A DNA stretch of 64,000 nucleotides from Streptococcus sp. S5 (lineage in GTDB: Bacteria; Bacillota; Bacilli; Lactobacillales; Streptococcaceae). The stretch is taken from positions 744,001-808,000 of the forward strand of contig NZ_CP139419.1 of the NCBI RefSeq assembly GCF_034134805.1. Reading direction: 5' to 3'. Position 1 is the first letter of the stretch. Each line of letters starts with the position of its first letter. The notes beneath the pieces are model-generated. The model worked only from the letters and a program-made list of their open reading frames with translations, was not told the origin of the DNA and did no database searches. The position numbers were made by a program, and so were the translations under genes. Below, in pieces: positions 8,235 through 17,616 of the stretch.

Positions 8235-10958
8235 ATGAAACGAAAAATCTATTGGAAGGATCTGTTTGGTTCTTTTACACATTCAAAAGGACGTTTTCTC
8301 TCCATCTTAACCTTGATGTTGTTGGGAAGCTTGGCCTTGGTAGGCTTAAAGGTGACTACTCCAAATATGCATCGAACGGCTAACCAGTTTATTCAGCAAC
8401 AAAAGATGCTAGATCTTGCTGTCATGGGGGACTTGGGATTAGACCAGGCAGATCAAGAAGAGCTTTTAGGAGTCAAAGGGGCGCGTGTCGAATTTGGTTC
8501 ACTGCTAGATCTGACAGTGAAAGGAACAGGAGAGGCAATTCGACTTTTTTCTGCCCCAAAGAGCCTTTCTTCTTTTCGTGTGACCAAGGGTCGCCTACCA
8601 AAGAAAGAAGAGGAACTCGCTCTAGCTAGTTTTTTGGAGGCTCGCTATCAGATAGGAGATACCCTCACACTTGAAGAAAAGGCTGGAACTCGCTCTAGTT
8701 TAAAGCAAAAGCAATTCACCATTGTTGGTTTTGTTCAATCTTCTGAGCTGTGGTCTCAAAAGAATTTAGGCACTGCCATGAGTGGCAGTGGGAATCTGGA
8801 TGCCTATGCTCTGGTTTCAAAAGAGGTCTTTACGACTAAACTTCCTGTGATAGCGCGGATCCAGTTTGATGATCTGCGATCTTTGGATTCTTTTTCGCAA
8901 GTCTACCAAAAACGGCTCGAAGCTCACCAAGAAGAGTTAGAAAAACTTCTGAAAGACAATGGAAGGGCTCGCTATCAAAGACTCAAGAAGGAGGCGGATG
9001 GGCAGATCCAAAAAGGCCAGAAAGAACTCAGTCGTGCCAAGGAAACACTCCAGTCAGCCAAGAATCAGATCGATCAGGCTCAAAAGCAATTAGACTTGCA
9101 GGAGACGCAACTCAGTAAACTAGCTCCATTTCTGCCAGCTAAAGAGCGAGTAGCCAGCCAAGAAAAAATCCATCAAGCTAAAGAACAACTAGATCAGAAA
9201 AAGAAGGACTGGACCAAAGGTGAAACGGAGCTTGCAAAAAAAGAGGAGGAGCTAAAAAAAGCCCAAACCGAGCGAGATCAGCTGGGAATTCCAACTTATC
9301 ATGTTTATGATCGCAAGACCATGCCAGGCGGACAAGGTTACCTGATGTATAGCAATGCTAGTAGCAGTATCTCTGCTGTCGGAAATATTTTTCCGGTCGT
9401 TCTTTATCTGGTAGCAGCCATGGTGACCTTCACCACGATGACGCGCTTTGTCGATGAAGAGCGGACCAATGCAGGCGTTTTTAAGGCGTTGGGCTATCGA
9501 ACCAAGGACATCATTTTCAAATTTGTCCTCTATGGATTCTTTGCTGGTACGATTGGAACCCTTCTAGGAAGCTTGTTGGGGCATTATTTCCTATCGGGAA
9601 TCATCTCCAACATTATTATGCAAGGGATGGTTATAGGAGAGAGCAGAGAGTATTTTTATAGGGATATAACTCTGATTGCGCTCGGACTGTCTTTCATTGC
9701 AAGTGTGCTTCCAGCTTACTGGGTTGCTCGTAAGGAATTAAAAGAAGAAGCCAATCTCTTATTACTGCCCAAGCCACCGGTATCCGGTTCGAAAATTTTT
9801 CTGGAGCGTCTCCATTTTATTTGGAAACGTCTGAATTTCACGCACAAGGTTACTGCTCGCAATCTCTTTCGTTACAAACAACGGATGCTGATGACCATTT
9901 TTGGAGTGGCGGGTTCTGTTGCTCTTCTCTTTGCAGGGCTAGGGATTCAATCTTCTGTAGGAAGTGTTTCCAAACGCCAATTTCAAGAGATCCTATCTTA
10001 TGAGTTGATTGTAGCCAAAAAAACGAATGCCTCCTACCAAGAAAGCAAAGAACTAACCAATCGTCTGGCAAAATCAGACATCAAGGATTATCGAGCTATC
10101 TATAGTAAGGTCATTGAAGCTTCTTTAAAAAATGGACACGACAAACAGACCGTTATGATGTTGGTTACGGATCGTGCAGATTTTTCTCCCTTTGTCAGCC
10201 TGCGTTCTTTCAAGCAAGGGGAGTCCTTGTCTCTAAAGAAAGGGGTTATCATCAGTAGCAAACTGGCACAACTAGCCCAGGTTACAGTTGGGGATCGACT
10301 GACCCTAGATGGTCACACTTTTAAGGTGGCAGGAATCACTGAAAATTATGTCGGCCATTTTATCTATATGGATCAGGCAAGTTACCAAAAAATCTACGGA
10401 GAGCGGACTTCAGAAAACAGCTATTTGGTACAGCTGCGAAATTCATCCACACAACAAGTGCAAGCAGTTAGTCGGGACATGATGGCTCTTGCAGCTGTGA
10501 AGGCAGTCAGCCAAAATGCTTCGATGATTTCTCTCTTTAACTCAGTTGCCAAATCGTTGGACACCACCATGATGATTCTAGTAGTCGTATCGGTTTTGTT
10601 AGCTATCGTGATCTTGTATAATTTAACCAATATCAATGTAGCAGAACGGATTCGTGAATTATCGACCATCAAGGTCTTGGGATTCCATAATAAGGAAGTG
10701 ACACTCTATATTTACCGCGAAACCATCTTATTGTCTATCATAGGGATCCTCATGGGGTTAGTGGGTGGCTATTATCTTCATCAATTTCTTATTGCCATGA
10801 TTGCACCAGATGCCATTCTCTTTTACCCCAAAGTAGGACTTGGTGTTTTCCTCTTCCCTGTAGGAGGACTGATCCTTCTTTTGGTCCTGTTAGGAATTTA
10901 TGTTGACCATTATCTCCGAAAAGTAGATATGCTCGAAGCCCTCAAATCAGTAGACTAA
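8235..10958 (+). CDS. ABC transporter permease, FtsX type with long coiled coil
   Basis: A 907-residue membrane protein. It has an N-terminal transmembrane helix (about 18-38), a large extracellular region with a Gln/Lys/Glu-rich coiled coil (about 230-350), and a first FtsX block of three helices (about 380-500). A second extracellular domain and a C-terminal FtsX block (about 775-900, MMILVVVSVLLAIVILYNL) follow. This duplicated-FtsX layout occurs in streptococcal exporters and mechanosensing systems. The substrate is unknown. The coiled coil suggests a scaffold through the cell wall. Confidence 0.88.
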   Translation: MKRKIYWKDLFGSFTHSKGRFLSILTLMLLGSLALVGLKVTTPNMHRTANQFIQQQKMLDLAVMGDLGLDQADQEELLGVKGARVEFGSLLDLTVKGTGEAIRLFSAPKSLSSFRVTKGRLPKKEEELALASFLEARYQIGDTLTLEEKAGTRSSLKQKQFTIVGFVQSSELWSQKNLGTAMSGSGNLDAYALVSKEVFTTKLPVIARIQFDDLRSLDSFSQVYQKRLEAHQEELEKLLKDNGRARYQRLKKEADGQIQKGQKELSRAKETLQSAKNQIDQAQKQLDLQETQLSKLAPFLPAKERVASQEKIHQAKEQLDQKKKDWTKGETELAKKEEELKKAQTERDQLGIPTYHVYDRKTMPGGQGYLMYSNASSSISAVGNIFPVVLYLVAAMVTFTTMTRFVDEERTNAGVFKALGYRTKDIIFKFVLYGFFAGTIGTLLGSLLGHYFLSGIISNIIMQGMVIGESREYFYRDITLIALGLSFIASVLPAYWVARKELKEEANLLLLPKPPVSGSKIFLERLHFIWKRLNFTHKVTARNLFRYKQRMLMTIFGVAGSVALLFAGLGIQSSVGSVSKRQFQEILSYELIVAKKTNASYQESKELTNRLAKSDIKDYRAIYSKVIEASLKNGHDKQTVMMLVTDRADFSPFVSLRSFKQGESLSLKKGVIISSKLAQLAQVTVGDRLTLDGHTFKVAGITENYVGHFIYMDQASYQKIYGERTSENSYLVQLRNSSTQQVQAVSRDMMALAAVKAVSQNASMISLFNSVAKSLDTTMMILVVVSVLLAIVILYNLTNINVAERIRELSTIKVLGFHNKEVTLYIYRETILLSIIGILMGLVGGYYLHQFLIAMIAPDAILFYPKVGLGVFLFPVGGLILLLVLLGIYVDHYLRKVDMLEALKSVD

Positions 10959-10975
10959 GATACAAAGCCGTTAAG

Positions 10976-11050
10976 CAACTCAAAGGAAAATAGGAAATCC
11001 AACGACGAAGCGTCCGCTTCTAGTTGGATTTATCTTTTTCCAAAGAGTTG
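10976..11050 (+). terminator. Long imperfect hairpin after the ABC operon
   Basis: CAACTC at 10976 pairs with GAGTTG at 11045. Inside, GGAAAA pairs with TTTTTCC and AAATCCAAC with GTTGGATTT, with a GC-containing apical part. A direct repeat AGATACAAAGCC flanks it (about 10959 and 11070). Probably a terminator or small intergenic repeat. Confidence 0.5.
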
Positions 11051-11188
11051 TAGGCGTGTTCGTTTATAAGATACAAAGCCCGTAGCTGATAGCGACAAAA
11101 TGAGCCCTCTAACCTTATTTTTCATTTCGAGCAGCACAGAATTCTCATAAAACGTTCACCTCAGGGTGGAAGTTTTTCTTCTCTTTGT

Positions 11189-11194
11189 TATAAT
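11189..11194 (+). promoter_or_regulatory. Extended -10 promoter of the phosphoesterase gene
   Basis: TGT-TATAAT, about 18 bases before the ATG; AGGAGAAG is the Shine-Dalgarno. The -35 is weak. Confidence 0.45.
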
Positions 11195-11212
11195 GGAGAG
11201 TAGGAGAAGATC

Positions 11213-12055
11213 ATGACTAAAATTGCTTTACTTTCAGATATTCATGGAAATACGACAGCTTTGGAAGCTGTCCTAGAGGATAGTCGAAAAGCCAAGGTGG
11301 ATGAATATTGGCTCTTGGGAGATAGTTTGATGCCTGGAACAGGCAGACGCGCTCTTTTGGAGCTGTTAGAGGAGCTTCCTATTACGGTGAAAGTCCTTGG
11401 AAACTGGGAAGATAGTCTTTGGCGCGCCATGAGGGGGATGTTGGATGAGACTAGACCAAGTCATCGCTACCTTATGCGCCAGTGTCAATATATTCTTGAA
11501 GAAATCACGCCTCAGGAAATTGAAGCCATGCAGGAAATGCCCATGCAGGTCCATAGAGAAATCGCCGGTTTAAAGATCGGCATTACCCACCACTTACCCG
11601 ATAAGAATTGGGGTCGGGAATTGATCCACATTGGTGAGCAGAAGGATTTTGATCGCTTGGTGACAAACCCGTCTTGTGATATTGCAGTTTACGGACACAT
11701 TCACCAGCAGTTTTTTCGCTACGGGACAGGAGGAGAACTGATCATCAATCCTGGGTCGATCGGTCAACCTTTCTTTTTGGAAAAGAATCTTCGCAAGGAT
11801 CTTCGGGCCATGTATGCCATTCTTGAATTTGATCAAACGGGGCTAAAAGATATCGATTTTAAACGGGTGGATTATGATGTGCAAAAAGAACTTCAACTGG
11901 CAAAAGACCTCCATCTTCCTTATTATCAAGTGTATTATGAAAGTTTGGTCAATGGCATTCATCATACCCACAATCATGAGCTACTTCATGAAATTGAGCA
12001 GAGAGAAGGTCATGATCGAGAAATCGATGCTTGGTTAGAGGACTTTTTCCAATAG
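11213..12055 (+). CDS. Metallophosphoesterase (YfcE/MJ0936-like)
   Basis: A 280-residue calcineurin-like phosphoesterase. Metal-binding motifs appear in order: SDIHGN (residues 7-12), LLGDS (near 34), GNWED (near 64), THH (near 125) and YGHIHQ (near 161). The family hydrolyses phosphodiesters or phosphomonoesters with two metal ions; the substrate is not predictable. It is followed by an Rrf2 regulator with its own promoter. Confidence 0.85.
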   Translation: MTKIALLSDIHGNTTALEAVLEDSRKAKVDEYWLLGDSLMPGTGRRALLELLEELPITVKVLGNWEDSLWRAMRGMLDETRPSHRYLMRQCQYILEEITPQEIEAMQEMPMQVHREIAGLKIGITHHLPDKNWGRELIHIGEQKDFDRLVTNPSCDIAVYGHIHQQFFRYGTGGELIINPGSIGQPFFLEKNLRKDLRAMYAILEFDQTGLKDIDFKRVDYDVQKELQLAKDLHLPYYQVYYESLVNGIHHTHNHELLHEIEQREGHDREIDAWLEDFFQ

Positions 12056-12063
12056 TGTAACTG

Positions 12064-12091
12064 TTGACATTACAACAAAAACTAGTATAAT
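12064..12091 (+). promoter_or_regulatory. Promoter of the Rrf2 gene
   Basis: TTGACA (12064-12069), 16-base spacer, TATAAT (12086-12091): close to consensus. Downstream, CTATTG-N9-CAATAG (12110-12130) lies in the leader and is a possible operator for autoregulation. Confidence 0.7.
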
Positions 12092-12166
12092 AAGGGTAGT
12101 AAGAGTCGTCTATTGACAATCGTCCAATAGATGCCACTTTCAGAACAGGCAGAAAGGAGAAAAGAC

Positions 12167-12616
12167 ATGCAAATTTCGAGTCGGTTTACCATTGGAACCC
12201 ATGTACTAGTGATGATTGCCCTAAAAGGGGACTGTACCAAGGTGACCAGTGATATGATTGCTGAGAGTGTTGGGGTGAACCCGGTCATTATTCGAAAGAC
12301 CTTGTCTCAGTTAAAGAAAGCGGGATTGATCCATGTAGCGCGTGGGACAGGAGGAGCTGAACTCGCTAAAGCAGCCGATGAGATCAGTCTGCTGGATATC
12401 TATCAAGCGGTCGAATGCTTAGGTTCGACAGGCCAATTATTTGGTTTCCATGAAAAACCCAATCCAAATTGCCCAATAGGTCACAATATCCACCATGTCT
12501 TAGATGGGAAGCTCGAAGACATTCAGACTGCTATGGAAAAAGAGATGGCTCAAACCAGCCTAAAAGAAGTCGTAGAAGACGCGCAGAAAAGAATGGACCT
12601 CGAATCGGTTTCATAA
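12167..12616 (+). CDS. Rrf2 family transcriptional regulator
   Basis: A 149-residue protein with the Rrf2 winged helix (MQISSRFTIGTHVLVMIAL, then SDMIAESVGVNPVIIRKTLSQL as recognition helix and GTGGAEL wing). It has only one Cys in the usual cofactor-binding region (NPNCPIGHN), so an IscR-type three-Cys iron-sulfur cluster is unlikely. ATG 12167 is chosen over the in-frame ATG at 12131 because AAAGGAG precedes it at good spacing. It has its own strong promoter. Confidence 0.87.
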   Translation: MQISSRFTIGTHVLVMIALKGDCTKVTSDMIAESVGVNPVIIRKTLSQLKKAGLIHVARGTGGAELAKAADEISLLDIYQAVECLGSTGQLFGFHEKPNPNCPIGHNIHHVLDGKLEDIQTAMEKEMAQTSLKEVVEDAQKRMDLESVS

Positions 12617-12622
12617 GAAAAT

Positions 12623-12797
12623 GAGAATGGGACAGGAATCGGTCATTCGTTAGAATTCGATTTCGTCGTCCCACCTCCGCACAGTTGAGTAGGGCTGTAA
12701 AAGCTGATGAAATCAGCGCAGTAGAGCCCACTCAACCACTGCGTCTTGCTCGACAATCCAAAGACAATTGAGAGGCTAGGACTTTTGTCCCAGCCTC
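12623..12797. repeat. Dispersed ~175-bp terminator-like repeat, copy 2
   Basis: Reverse complement of 5825-5996 with few differences. The hairpin GAGGCTAGGAC-TTTT-GTCCCAGCCTC followed by a T-run at its right end should terminate the Rrf2 transcript. A reading frame seen across it on the minus strand is a by-product of the repeat. Confidence 0.8.
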
Positions 12798-12855
12798 ATT
12801 TTTTATATTTATTGACGAAACATTCTGTTTGCTGCGACTTGGATCTACAAAAGGA

Positions 12856-13938
12856 TTAGTCAAAATACAGCAAGTCTTTGCTGGTTTCTGTAAAGAGTCC
12901 AAAGCCATCTTTTGTTACATAGCCACAGTCTTCAATTCGAACCCCGACTTTTCCAGGGATGTAGATCCCCGGTTCGACTGAGAAGCACATGCCTTCTTCA
13001 AGTACCAGGTCATTTCCTTCCATAATAGAAGGGAATTCATGCACATCCATACCGATACCGTGTCCAAGGCGGTGGTTGAAGTATTCACCATAGCCAGCTT
13101 TTTCAATGACGCTCCGTGCAGCACGGTCAACGTCATGTGCGGTTACACCAGGTTTGATCATATCGATGGCTGCTTGTTGAGCTTCTAACGTCAAGTGGTA
13201 GATTTCTTTTTTGAAATCATCCGGTTTTCCAACCGCGACGGTACGGGTCATATCTGATGCATAACCATTGACCATACAGCCAAGGTCAAAGAGCAAGAGA
13301 GCATTGTTTTCGACTTTATTGCTTCCAGGAATTCCGTGTGGGTTAGCTGCATTATTCCCCGTCAAGACCATAGTTTCAAAGCTCATTTCATAGCCCAAGC
13401 GTTTGATGCCAAAGTCGATTTCTGCAACGATATCCGTTTCGGTTTTATCCAGTGAGATGGCGTCAAACCCCATATTGACAGCCTTATCTGCGTATTGACC
13501 GGCAACCAACATCTTTTGGATCTCATCAGCAGATTTAATCAAGCGCATGCGGTTAATCCGTGGTGTTAAGTTAGTAAATTCCGCTTTTTCAAAGACAGTG
13601 CGCAAACCATTGTACTTGGTCAGAATCAAGTTATCATATTCAAGTGCAACAGTTTTGGCATCTGGTTTAGCGATAGCCCCTTTAATCTTTTCCCAAGGGT
13701 TTTCAGAATCTACATAGCCAACTACTTGGAAATCGACAACAGCAGTCGCCCGTTCCACTTCAAGTGCAGGAACGAAGAGAAGGGGTTCGTGGTCTGTATA
13801 GACGAACAAGAAGAGTTGGCGTTCGTGGGGATCACTGTAAAATCCAGTCAGGTAATTGATCGTGACAGGATCAGATACAACAGCGACGTCTGTTTTTTCA
13901 GTTTCAAGAAAATCGACGATTTGATCTAATTTAGACAT
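12856..13938 (-). CDS. pepQ: Xaa-Pro dipeptidase PepQ
   Basis: A 360-residue M24 metallopeptidase that cleaves Xaa-Pro dipeptides in the cytoplasm. An N-terminal creatinase-like domain (about 1-125) precedes the pita-bread catalytic domain. Its five metal ligands are in recognisable motifs: LLLFDLG, ASDMTRT, GHGIGMDVHE, SVEPGIY and VRIEDCG. It is divergent from ccpA, as in other streptococci and lactobacilli, where both respond to CcpA. Confidence 0.95.
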   Translation of the reverse strand: MSKLDQIVDFLETEKTDVAVVSDPVTINYLTGFYSDPHERQLFLFVYTDHEPLLFVPALEVERATAVVDFQVVGYVDSENPWEKIKGAIAKPDAKTVALEYDNLILTKYNGLRTVFEKAEFTNLTPRINRMRLIKSADEIQKMLVAGQYADKAVNMGFDAISLDKTETDIVAEIDFGIKRLGYEMSFETMVLTGNNAANPHGIPGSNKVENNALLLFDLGCMVNGYASDMTRTVAVGKPDDFKKEIYHLTLEAQQAAIDMIKPGVTAHDVDRAARSVIEKAGYGEYFNHRLGHGIGMDVHEFPSIMEGNDLVLEEGMCFSVEPGIYIPGKVGVRIEDCGYVTKDGFGLFTETSKDLLYFD

Positions 13939-14018
13939 AATGCTACCTTCTTTCTATGGATCTATTTTGTCAAATTTTCCCTAAAAAAGCAAGAGTTTAC
14001 AAAATTTTACCAAAATAC

Positions 14019-14047
14019 TTGAAAGTGTTTACAATCCATGATAAAAT
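14019..14047 (+). promoter_or_regulatory. ccpA promoter with overlapping cre candidate
   Basis: TTGAAA (14019-14024), 17-base spacer, TAAAAT (14042-14047). TGAAAGTGTTTACA at 14020-14033 fits the cre consensus TGWNANCGNTNWCA except at one core position, overlapping the -35. A second palindrome TGAAAACGAAATTTTCA lies in the leader. Both fit CcpA autoregulation and control of divergent pepQ. Confidence 0.6.
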
Positions 14048-14098
14048 AGGATTAATTAGAGAATGAAAACGAAATTTTCAACAATGAAAGGAAATCTT

Positions 14099-15103
14099 AT
14101 GAATACAGACGATACAGTAACGATTTATGATGTCGCCCGTGAAGCAGGGGTTTCAATGGCAACCGTTAGTCGTGTAGTGAATGGAAATAAGAACGTTAAA
14201 GAAAATACACGTAAAAAAGTTTTGGAAGTGATCGAACGCTTGGATTACCGTCCAAATGCTGTTGCGCGTGGTCTTGCCAGCAAGAAAACCACAACGGTCG
14301 GTGTTGTGATTCCAAACATTACCAACAGCTATTTCTCTACCTTGGCTAAAGGGATTGATGACATTGCGGAAATGTACAAGTACAACATCGTCCTTGCAAA
14401 TAGCGATGAAGACGATGACAAAGAAGTTTCAGTAGTAAACAACCTCTTTTCAAAACAAGTGGATGGAATCATTTTCATGGGCTATCACTTGACAGAAAAG
14501 ATTCGCTCAGAGTTTTCACGCTCTCGGACGCCAGTCGTCCTTGCTGGGACAGTCGATGTAGAACACCAATTACCAAGTGTCAATATCGACTACAAGCAAG
14601 CGACAGTTGATGCTGTTGCACAATTGGCAAAACACAACAAGAAAATTGCTTTTGTAAGTGGCCCATTGGTGGATGATATCAATGGAAAAATCCGTTTGGC
14701 GGGCTATAAAGAAGCTTTGAAAACGAAAAAATTGAGCTACAGCGAAGGACTTGTCTTTGAATCGAAATACCGTTATGATGAAGGTTACAACTTGGCAGAA
14801 CGCATCATTGCGTCAAAAGCAACAGCTGCTTTTGTGACAGGTGATGAATTGGCTGCAGGTCTCTTGAACGGCTTGTCTGATCACGGTATCAAAGTACCAG
14901 AAGACTTTGAAATCATTACTAGTGATGATTCACAAGTAACACGTTACACGCGTCCAAATCTATCAACGATTGGCCAACCCTTGTATGACCTAGGTGCGAT
15001 TAGTATGCGTATGTTGACCAAGATCATGCACAAAGAAGAGTTGGAAGAACGCGAAGTGTTGTTGTCTCATACGATCAACCAACGTGGAACGACGAAAAAA
15101 TAA
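14099..15103 (+). CDS. ccpA: Catabolite control protein A
   Basis: A 334-residue LacI/GalR regulator. The N-terminal helix-turn-helix and hinge (VTIYDVAREAGVSMATVSRV, then YRPNAVARGLA) are followed by the periplasmic-binding-like core that binds HPr-Ser-P. ATG 14099 with AAAGGA upstream is preferred over the in-frame ATG at 14063; the resulting length matches streptococcal CcpA. It is the master regulator of carbon catabolite repression in Firmicutes. Confidence 0.95.
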   Translation: MNTDDTVTIYDVAREAGVSMATVSRVVNGNKNVKENTRKKVLEVIERLDYRPNAVARGLASKKTTTVGVVIPNITNSYFSTLAKGIDDIAEMYKYNIVLANSDEDDDKEVSVVNNLFSKQVDGIIFMGYHLTEKIRSEFSRSRTPVVLAGTVDVEHQLPSVNIDYKQATVDAVAQLAKHNKKIAFVSGPLVDDINGKIRLAGYKEALKTKKLSYSEGLVFESKYRYDEGYNLAERIIASKATAAFVTGDELAAGLLNGLSDHGIKVPEDFEIITSDDSQVTRYTRPNLSTIGQPLYDLGAISMRMLTKIMHKEELEEREVLLSHTINQRGTTKK

Positions 15104-15152
15104 GGATTAGTAGACTAGAGTCTCGACTTGGGAAGATGTGTCTACTAGTCTG

Positions 15153-15187
15153 AGAGGTTAGAACAAAACTGTTCTAACCTCTTTTTT
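15153..15187 (+). terminator. Terminator after ccpA
   Basis: AGAGGTTAGAACA, loop AAAC, TGTTCTAACCTCT, then T5: a perfect 13-bp stem. Confidence 0.9.
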
Positions 15188-15208
15188 ATACTGCAAACAG
15201 GTAGAGAC

Positions 15209-15237
15209 TTGCTGGGCACTCTTTATTTCGGTATAAT
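15209..15237 (+). promoter_or_regulatory. Promoter for a possibly leaderless cpoA transcript
   Basis: TTGCTG (15209-15214), 17-base spacer, TATAAT (15232-15237). The ATG of cpoA begins 8 bases after the -10 box, so transcription should start at or next to the start codon. Confidence 0.65.
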
Positions 15238-15244
15238 AGAAGGT

Positions 15245-16243
15245 ATGAAAGTTTTACTGTATTTAGAAGGAAAATCCGTATTACAAAAATCAGGAATTGG
15301 TCGAGCCTTGCAGCATCAAATGCATGCGCTTGATTTGGCTGGGATTCCGTATACGACAGATATTTTAGGAGATTATGATGTGGTGCATATCAATACCTAT
15401 GGCCCACGGAGTTTCCTTTTGCTCCATGCAGCAAAACGTCGTGGAAAGAAAGTCATCATGCATGGCCATTCAACCCGTGAGGATTTTGAAAATTCCTTTA
15501 TCGGGTCTAACTTTTTTGCGCCCTTGTTTGGGAAATATTTGGCTCACATGTACCAAAAGGCGGACTATGTCATCACGCCTTCGGAGTATTCCAAACACTT
15601 GATTCAGTCCTATGGAGTGACAACACCGATTATTGCGGTCTCCAATGGGATTGATTTGGAAAAATACAAGAAGGATCCGAAAAAAGAAGAAGTCTTTCGC
15701 AAGCATTTTAATATCCAAGAAGGCCAAAAAGTTGTTATCTGTGCGGGTCTGTATTTTAAACGCAAAGGGATTGAAGATTTCGTAGAAGTGGCTCGTCGCA
15801 TGCCGGATGTGCGCTTTATTTGGCTTGGATCGATTAACAAATGGATCATTCCGCGTAAGATTCGTCGCATAGTGGAAAAGGATCATCCTAGTAATGTGGA
15901 ATTCCCTGGCTATTTCAAGGGAGCGGTCTTCCAAGGGGCTATGACGGGTTCAGATGCTTTCTTCTTCCCATCTTATGAAGAAACGGAAGGAATCGTTGTT
16001 TTAGAAGCCTTGGCTAGTCATCAGCATACGGTCTTGCGGGACATTCCCGTATACAATGGCTGGATCGACGAGAGCTCATCTGAATTGTGCCACAATGTGG
16101 ATGAATTTGTGGATTCCTTGAACAAGGTCTTGAACGGACAAGTAGATAAGCGGGAGGCTGGCTACAAGGTTGCTGAGAGTCGTTCGATCGACTTAGTGGC
16201 TCATCAATTGGTCGAAGCCTATCAAACAGTTTTGGAGATGTAA
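15245..16243 (+). CDS. cpoA: Glycolipid glycosyltransferase CpoA
   Basis: A 332-residue GT4-family (GT-B fold) enzyme with start MKVLLYLEGKSVLQKSGIGR and the ExxxxxE motif EETEGIVVLE. It closely resembles pneumococcal CpoA, which adds galactose to glucosyl-diacylglycerol to make the second membrane glycolipid. ATG 15245 is used because an upstream TTG in frame coincides with the -35 box. There is little or no leader and no normally spaced Shine-Dalgarno. The partner glycosyltransferase follows after one base. Confidence 0.85.
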   Translation: MKVLLYLEGKSVLQKSGIGRALQHQMHALDLAGIPYTTDILGDYDVVHINTYGPRSFLLLHAAKRRGKKVIMHGHSTREDFENSFIGSNFFAPLFGKYLAHMYQKADYVITPSEYSKHLIQSYGVTTPIIAVSNGIDLEKYKKDPKKEEVFRKHFNIQEGQKVVICAGLYFKRKGIEDFVEVARRMPDVRFIWLGSINKWIIPRKIRRIVEKDHPSNVEFPGYFKGAVFQGAMTGSDAFFFPSYEETEGIVVLEALASHQHTVLRDIPVYNGWIDESSSELCHNVDEFVDSLNKVLNGQVDKREAGYKVAESRSIDLVAHQLVEAYQTVLEM

Positions 16244-16244
16244 G

Positions 16245-17567
16245 ATGCGTGTAGGATTATTTACAGATACCTATTTCCCGCAAGTTTCGGGAGTGGCGAC
16301 CAGCATTCGGACGCTCAAAACAGAATTAGAAAAATTGGGTCACACGGTCTTTATCTTTACGACAACGGATAAAGATGTGAACCGCTATGAAGATTGGCAG
16401 ATTATTCGGATTCCAAGTGTGCCTTTCTTCGCCTTTAAGGACCGCCGCGTTGCTTATCGTGGTTTTTCAAAGGCACTTGCCATTGCCAAGCAATACCAGT
16501 TGGATATTATCCATACCCAGACTGAGTTTTCATTAGGCCTTTTGGGAGTTTGGATTGGACGCGAATTGCGGATTCCAGTCATTCATACCTACCATACCCA
16601 GTATGAGGACTATGTCCGCTATATTGCGAGAGGCATGGTCATTCGCCCAAGTATGGTCAAATACATTGTGAGAAGTTACATGAATGATCTGGACGGCGTG
16701 ATCTGCCCAAGCGAGATCGTCTATGACTTGCTCCAAAAGTACAAGGTCAAGGCAGAAAAACGCATTATTCCGACAGGGATTGATTTGGCCAAGTTTGACC
16801 GGCCAGAAATTACTCCGACAGAGACTGCGGCTCTTCGTGAAAAATATGAAGTCGCAGAAGATGAAACGCTTTTATTGAGCTTGTCGCGGGTCTCTTATGA
16901 AAAAAATATTCAGGCTGTTATTGCGGCTCTTCCTGATGTCCTTCAGGTCAATCAAAAAGTCAAGTTGATTGTGGCTGGGGATGGACCTTATTTGGATGAT
17001 CTGAAAAAACAAGCGGCGAAACTTGGCGTTTCAGATGCGGTTGTCTTTACAGGGATGATCCCACCAAATGAGACAGCTCTTTACTATAAGGCGGCTGACT
17101 TCTTTATTTCAGCTTCAACGAGTGAGACGCAAGGGTTGACTTATTTAGAGAGTATTGCGAGTGGTACCCCGATCATCGCTCATGGCAATCCTTATCTCGA
17201 TCATGTGATTGATGACCCTATGTTTGGAAAGCTCTTTTATGAAGAGAGTGATCTGGCACAAGCGATTCTTGAAGCGATTGAGGAGATGCCTCCAATCGAT
17301 GAGACCAAGTGGGCAGAAAAGATTGATGATATTTCTGCAGCAACCTTTGGCCGTCGGGTCTACGAATTTTACTTGGATAAAATCATCTCTAAAGACTTTT
17401 CAAATGATTTGAATCCTGAGCAAAGTCGGGTTAAGCGGATGTCTAAGACCATTGTGAAAATCCCGACCAAGGTGATTGCTCTTCCGGTCAATGGATCTGT
17501 GAAGATGATGAAGGCTTCGGTCAAACAAGTGAAGAAAATCCGTAAAATCACGCATTTCTTTGATTGA
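16245..17567 (+). CDS. Monoglucosyl-diacylglycerol synthase type glycosyltransferase
   Basis: A 440-residue GT4-family enzyme. Glycine-rich N-terminus (TDTYFPQVSGVATS), donor-binding motif STSETQGLTYLE and a C-terminal basic amphipathic segment (about 395-437: KTIVKIPTKVIALPV then KQVKKIRKI) suited to peripheral membrane attachment. In pneumococcus the gene next to cpoA makes the first glycolipid, glucosyl-diacylglycerol. Together with cpoA it provides the two steps of the pathway and the lipid anchor for lipoteichoic acid. Confidence 0.85.
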   Translation: MRVGLFTDTYFPQVSGVATSIRTLKTELEKLGHTVFIFTTTDKDVNRYEDWQIIRIPSVPFFAFKDRRVAYRGFSKALAIAKQYQLDIIHTQTEFSLGLLGVWIGRELRIPVIHTYHTQYEDYVRYIARGMVIRPSMVKYIVRSYMNDLDGVICPSEIVYDLLQKYKVKAEKRIIPTGIDLAKFDRPEITPTETAALREKYEVAEDETLLLSLSRVSYEKNIQAVIAALPDVLQVNQKVKLIVAGDGPYLDDLKKQAAKLGVSDAVVFTGMIPPNETALYYKAADFFISASTSETQGLTYLESIASGTPIIAHGNPYLDHVIDDPMFGKLFYEESDLAQAILEAIEEMPPIDETKWAEKIDDISAATFGRRVYEFYLDKIISKDFSNDLNPEQSRVKRMSKTIVKIPTKVIALPVNGSVKMMKASVKQVKKIRKITHFFD

Positions 17568-17582
17568 AAATGAAACTTTTTC

Positions 17583-17610
17583 TTGCAAAATTTTTCAATC
17601 GTGCTATAAT
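17583..17610 (+). promoter_or_regulatory. Promoter of the thrS leader
   Basis: TTGCAA (17583-17588), 16-base spacer, TATAAT (17605-17610) with TG at the extended -10 position. Confidence 0.75.
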
Positions 17611-17616
17611 AACTGA

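Noticed and set aside
10959..11082. AGATACAAAGCC direct repeat as a mobile element boundary
   Set aside because: Only 12 bases and no transposase or terminal inverted repeats; treated as part of an intergenic hairpin region.
12531..12731. 66-codon minus-strand frame
   Set aside because: Spans the Rrf2 end and repeat copy 2; composition reflects the repeat.
15209..15244. TTG start for cpoA
   Set aside because: The TTG is part of the -35 box of the promoter, so it would not be transcribed.
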